DNA of 64,000 bases from DASXMT01 sp963803065 (GTDB taxonomy: Bacteria > Actinomycetota > Acidimicrobiia > Acidimicrobiales > RAAP-2): positions 20,442-84,441 of the forward strand of contig CAWDKW010000003.1 in assembly GCA_963803065.1 (NCBI GenBank), read 5' to 3'. Position 1 is the stretch's first letter. Each line of letters starts with the position of its first letter. The notes beneath the pieces are model-generated. The model was not told the DNA's origin. It did no database searches and saw only the letters and a list, made by a program, of their open reading frames with translations. Made by a program: the position numbers and the translations under genes. Shown here piece after piece: positions 60,738-64,000 of the stretch.

Positions 60738-62060
60738 GGTTGGTCATCCTATCCACGGGCCCCTGGGCGAGCACAGCTGTGCTCCCGAGGAGGGGCCCGC
60801 TGGTACGCTGCGGGGCGGACACCACCCGCACAGGGGACACCACCTACACACGAGGGAGCTCACATGCCAGATGCCGTGATCGTCTCGGCCGTCCGGACCG
60901 CCATCGGTACCGCCCGCAAGGGCACCCTGAGCGAGACCGATGCCTCGGCGCTGGCCCTCCCGGTCATCGAGGAGGCCCTGGCCCGCACCGGGCTCGCCCC
61001 GGCCGACATCGACGACCTGATCCTGGCCGAGTCCCTCTACGGCGGCGGGGTCATCGCCCGCTACGCCGCCGTGGTCGCCGGGATGGACACCGTCCCCGGC
61101 CTCGCCCACAACCGCCACTGCGCCTCGGGGATGGCTGCGGTCCAGACCGCCTCGGCCTCGATCATGGCCGGCATGGACAGCGCCGTCATCGCCGGCGGGG
61201 TCCAGTCCTCGTCCACCTCGCCGAGGGAGAAGCGGCGCATCGTCGGCACCGACGAGTGGGAGGACTGGATGTCCCCCTCCCACCCCGAGACCCCCGAGGC
61301 CCCCGCCTTCGACATGTCCATCACCGTCGGGTGGAACACGGCCGCTCGGGTGGGGGCGACCAGGGAGGACATGGACGCCTGGGCCCTCCGCTCCCACCAG
61401 CGGGCCATCGCCGCCATCGACGAGGGCCGCTTCGCCGAGGAGATCGTGCCCGTCAAGGTGACGACCAAGGACGGCTCGGCCGTGGTCTTCGAGACCGACG
61501 AGCACCCCCGCCGCGGCTCGACCATGGAGAAGCTGGCCTCCCTCCAGCCCCTCCACCCCGAGATCGAGGGCTTCTCCATCACCGCCGGCAACGCCTCGGG
61601 CATCAACGACGCCGCCTCGGCCCTGGTCCTCACCTCCGACGCCTTCGCCGCCGACCACGGGCTCAGCCCCCTCGCCACCGTCCGGTCCTGGGCCTCGGTG
61701 GGGGTGGAGCCCAAAGAGACGGGCATGGCCCCGACCACGGCCATCCCGAAGGCCCTGGCCCGGGCCGGCCTCACCGTCTCTGACGTCGACCTGTTCGAGA
61801 TCAACGAGGCTTTCGCCTCGGTCCCCATCGCCTGTGTCCGGCTCCTCGACCTCGACGAGGACAGCGTCAACATCTCGGGCAGCGGCTGCAGCCTCGGCCA
61901 TCCCATCGCCGCCACCGGGGCCCGCATGCTCACCACCCTCGTCTACGACCTGGCCCGCAGAGGCGGCGGCATCGGGGTGGCCGCCATGTGCGCCGGCGGG
62001 GGCATGGGCTCGGCCACCGTCATCGAGGTCGCCGCCCGCTGAGGCGGGGCCGGTCAAGGC
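60690..62060. repeat. Segmental duplication, copy 2
   Basis: 1371 bases, the same orientation as 28942-30311, including the ferredoxin start, the intergenic promoter region, the entire thiolase gene and 18 bases after it. No inverted repeats or transposase lie at the edges. Confidence 0.95.
60864..62042 (+). CDS. Thiolase (acetyl-CoA acetyltransferase family), copy 2
   Basis: 392 residues, predicted identical to the product of 29115-30293, with the same Cys86 nucleophile, the GHP His and the C-terminal CAGGGMG. Two synonymous codon changes (Gly15 GGG/GGT and an Arg CGG/CGC) distinguish the genes. Its neighbours differ: acyl-CoA dehydrogenase (divergent) and VOC protein/amidohydrolase downstream, rather than ferredoxin and SDR. 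Confidence 0.93.
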   Translation: MPDAVIVSAVRTAIGTARKGTLSETDASALALPVIEEALARTGLAPADIDDLILAESLYGGGVIARYAAVVAGMDTVPGLAHNRHCASGMAAVQTASASIMAGMDSAVIAGGVQSSSTSPREKRRIVGTDEWEDWMSPSHPETPEAPAFDMSITVGWNTAARVGATREDMDAWALRSHQRAIAAIDEGRFAEEIVPVKVTTKDGSAVVFETDEHPRRGSTMEKLASLQPLHPEIEGFSITAGNASGINDAASALVLTSDAFAADHGLSPLATVRSWASVGVEPKETGMAPTTAIPKALARAGLTVSDVDLFEINEAFASVPIACVRLLDLDEDSVNISGSGCSLGHPIAATGARMLTTLVYDLARRGGGIGVAAMCAGGGMGSATVIEVAAR

Positions 62061-62142
62061 TGGTGATCGCCGTCGCCCGAGTCGGACGTCTGATCGCCTC
62101 GCGTCGATCCGTACGCAGTGAAGCAATCGAAAGGGGGGCAGC

Positions 62143-62610
62143 ATGACCGCCGGCATGTCTCCGGATCAGGCCGTGTTCAACCACGTGGGCATCTGCGTGA
62201 CCGATCTCGACCGGTCCCGGCGGTTCTACGAGGACGTCCTGCAGTTCCGCTTCTGGTGGGAGCTCGACGCCCCCGACGAGGGCACCAGCAAGCTGCTGGA
62301 GGTTCCACAGCCAGTCGGCCTGCACGCCGTCTACATGGTGCGCGACGGGCTGGTCCTGGAGCTGCTCCACTTCGCCGAGGCCGGGACCCGGGCCTTCCGC
62401 CAGCGGGTCATGAACGAACCGGGGCTCACCCACCTGTCCTTCTCGGTCGGGGACATCCCGTCGGTGATCGAGAAGGTCGTCCCCAGCGGGGGGGAGGTCC
62501 TCGAGCGGACCGACATGCAGGCGGCCATCATGATCCGCGACCCCGACGGGCAGCTCATCGAGCTGACCTCGGCCGCCTGGCGGGACGTCCTTCCGCCGCT
62601 GCCGGACTGA
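62143..62610 (+). CDS. VOC-family (glyoxalase/dioxygenase fold) protein
   Basis: 155 residues. The paired beta-alpha-beta-beta-beta modules start at FNHVGICVTDLDRSRRFYEDVL and LTHLSFSVGDIPSVIEKV. Metal-ligand positions are His14, Glu in LVLELLHF, His in LTHLSF and Glu in GQLIELTS. This is the pattern of methylmalonyl-CoA epimerase/glyoxalase I-like lyases or extradiol dioxygenases, and the size favours an epimerase or lyase. AAGGGGGG precedes the ATG at 62143. Probably co-transcribed with the next gene. Confidence 0.84.
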   Translation: MTAGMSPDQAVFNHVGICVTDLDRSRRFYEDVLQFRFWWELDAPDEGTSKLLEVPQPVGLHAVYMVRDGLVLELLHFAEAGTRAFRQRVMNEPGLTHLSFSVGDIPSVIEKVVPSGGEVLERTDMQAAIMIRDPDGQLIELTSAAWRDVLPPLPD

Positions 62611-62617
62611 CCAGGCC

Positions 62618-64000
62618 GTGGCCCGTGCCCAGCTGCTCCCCTCGTTGATCGCCGGGCTCAGCAGCGAGGAGTACGACCCGATCCAGCCGAACCGGGCGGA
62701 GCTCCTGGCTCGGGAGGCGGTCTTCGACCGGGTGGCCCGGGCCGGCTGCTCGAGCCGCGGTGCCGCTCAGAGCCTGGTCGACGGACGGACCACGACGGCG
62801 ACCGTGCTCCGCACGCTCGATGCTGAGGCCGGTGGCGGGTTCTTCAACGTGCCGGCCGAGGCCGAGCACGACCAGGGGGCGGCCGAGGCCACCTTCGGGC
62901 GGGGCCAGGGGTCCTACGTGATCGACGTCCAGACCCACCTGGTCAGCCCGGACCGCTGGCGGGCGGGGAAGGCCGAGGCGCTGGCTGGCTTCCTGCGCAC
63001 GGTCGATCCCGAACGGTGGGGCGAGGACATCGATCCCGAGCGACTCTCCGGGGCCCGGTGGGCGCGACACGTGTTCGGCGAGAGCGATACGAACGTCGCC
63101 CTCCTCACCTCGCTCCCCGGTCGGGCCCACGAGAACGTGCTGACCAACCAGGAGATCTCGGCCTGCCGCGACCTGGTCGACCGCTACGCCGGCACCAACC
63201 GGGTGCTCACCCACACCATCGTCCATCCCAACGCCGGCCCGGAGGAGATCGAGCGGCTGCCCGAATGGGCGGACGACCTCCGTCCGGCAGGCTGGAAGGT
63301 CTACACCCTGTGGGACCCCCCCGAGCTGGTCGCCCCCGGCCGGGTCGGGCACGGCTGGTTCTTGGACGACGAGCGGGTCGGCATCCCCTTCCTCGAGGCC
63401 GTGCGCCGGACCACCACCACGATCGTGTGCGCCCACAAGGGGATCGGGGCCCCGGTCCCCGGCGCCTCGCCGGAGGGCTCCTCGCCCCGCGACATCGGGC
63501 CGGTGGCCGTGCGCTACCCCGACCTCACCTTCGTCGTCTACCACTCCGGCTACGAGCTCGACCCCGACGGCCAGGAGGGGCCGTACGAGGAATCGAGCCG
63601 CGGCCGGGGGGTCAACCGGCTCATCGCCAGCCTGGAGGACTCGGAGGTGAGCCCGGGCGCCAACGTCTACGCCGAGATCGGGAGCACCTGGTACCTGGCC
63701 CTCAGGCGGCCCGAAGAGGCCGCCCACATCCTGGGCAAGCTCCTGATCGGCGTGGGCGAGGACCGCGTCCTCTGGGGCACCGACAGCATCTGGTACGGGT
63801 CCCCCCAGTCGTTGATCGACGCCTTCTGGAACTTCTCGATCCCCGAGCGGCTCCAGGCCGAGCACGGGTACCCGCCGTTGACCGACCGGGTAAAAGAGAA
63901 GATCCTCTGGCGCAATGCCGCCGACCTCTACGGGGTGGCCACCGAGGACCTGGCCCGGTCGAGGTCCCCCATGGACAGCGATGAGCTGCGCGCCATCCAG
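62618..64000 (+). CDS. Amidohydrolase_2 family protein, C-terminus cut
   Basis: 461 residues visible, running off the right edge. VIDVQTHLVSPDRW supplies the strand-1 metal His (D-x-Q-x-H variant), TIVCAHKGIG and VVYHSGYELDPDG the barrel histidines, and LWGTDSIWYGSPQ the final metal Asp. N-terminal helices (about 110 residues) precede the barrel, longer than in the amidohydrolase at 39846. GTG 62618 starts eight bases after the VOC stop. Likely a decarboxylase or hydrolase of a ring-cleavage or lactone intermediate. Confidence 0.87.
   Translation, partial: MARAQLLPSLIAGLSSEEYDPIQPNRAELLAREAVFDRVARAGCSSRGAAQSLVDGRTTTATVLRTLDAEAGGGFFNVPAEAEHDQGAAEATFGRGQGSYVIDVQTHLVSPDRWRAGKAEALAGFLRTVDPERWGEDIDPERLSGARWARHVFGESDTNVALLTSLPGRAHENVLTNQEISACRDLVDRYAGTNRVLTHTIVHPNAGPEEIERLPEWADDLRPAGWKVYTLWDPPELVAPGRVGHGWFLDDERVGIPFLEAVRRTTTTIVCAHKGIGAPVPGASPEGSSPRDIGPVAVRYPDLTFVVYHSGYELDPDGQEGPYEESSRGRGVNRLIASLEDSEVSPGANVYAEIGSTWYLALRRPEEAAHILGKLLIGVGEDRVLWGTDSIWYGSPQSLIDAFWNFSIPERLQAEHGYPPLTDRVKEKILWRNAADLYGVATEDLARSRSPMDSDELRAIQ

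Noticed and set aside
28942..62060. Composite transposon mobilising the thiolase
   Set aside because: The copies are in direct orientation 31.7 kb apart, with no terminal inverted repeats, target-site duplication or transposase in the window.

Overview
The window is very GC-rich DNA with actinobacterial traits: many GTG starts, 4-base ATGA/GTGA stop-start overlaps, a SigB/SigF-type partner-switching module, FbpABC iron uptake under an IdeR/DtxR-type box, UdgX, and two enzymes of mycofactocin-linked families. The dense set of acyl-CoA dehydrogenases, CaiB/BaiF CoA-transferases, amidohydrolase_2 proteins and tandem-hotdog thioesterases is typical of uncultured Acidimicrobiia and relatives. The lineage is inference; no rRNA or marker gene is present.

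Region 1 (1-10.1 kb) is mostly housekeeping and stress genes: a cut GH13 glucosidase, SDRs, an S4 protein, a haem-oxygenase-like diiron protein, DUF72 and DUF6328. A STAS / anti-sigma kinase / sigma factor operon follows, then a small Cys/His protein and two adjacent tandem-hotdog thioesterases. Region 2 (10.1-14 kb) is the fbpABC ferric iron importer, whose promoter overlaps an iron box. Region 3 (14-24.5 kb) holds membrane and efflux functions: HdeD-like DUF308, TetR plus a DHA2 MFS pump, a DUF2510-DUF4328 protein, an EntS-like MFS, a YbhN-like flippase family protein and an ABC exporter.

Region 4 (24.5-35 kb) starts the CoA-ester catabolic island: two divergent acyl-CoA dehydrogenases, SnoaL, CoA-transferases, ferredoxin, thiolase, SDR, thioesterase and a crotonase. 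Region 5 (35.4-38.3 kb) interrupts it with SurE, UdgX and hemerythrin, apparently stress-regulated. Region 6 (38.5-64 kb) resumes catabolism: P450, amidohydrolase, acyl-CoA dehydrogenase, a DUF35/thiolase pair and a mycofactocin-type SDR; then a TetR-controlled CMD/SnoaL/SDR/CoA-transferase group and an NDMA-type alcohol dehydrogenase. After that comes a compact operon of acyl-CoA ligase, E1 alpha, E1 beta, free lipoyl protein, second ligase and crotonase, then aldehyde dehydrogenase, acyl-CoA dehydrogenase, a second thiolase, a VOC protein and a cut amidohydrolase. Together these could activate, oxidise and cleave branched or cyclic acids (terpenoid- or steroid-like); the substrate cannot be read from the sequence.

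The most notable points are as follows. (i) A 1.37-kb near-identical duplication of the thiolase and its upstream region lies 31.7 kb apart. Its border cuts a ferredoxin gene and leaves a short reading frame whose stop overlaps the start of an acyl-CoA dehydrogenase. (ii) At least four GTT(T/C/G)-N16-GGGTA promoters fit the encoded sigma factor. (iii) An E1/lipoyl operon lacks E2 and E3. (iv) Short tandem repeats, each of different sequence, repeatedly sit just after stop codons or at protein ends. (v) Three genes each carry a single-frame break (STAS, fbpC, DUF4328), which may be sequencing errors.
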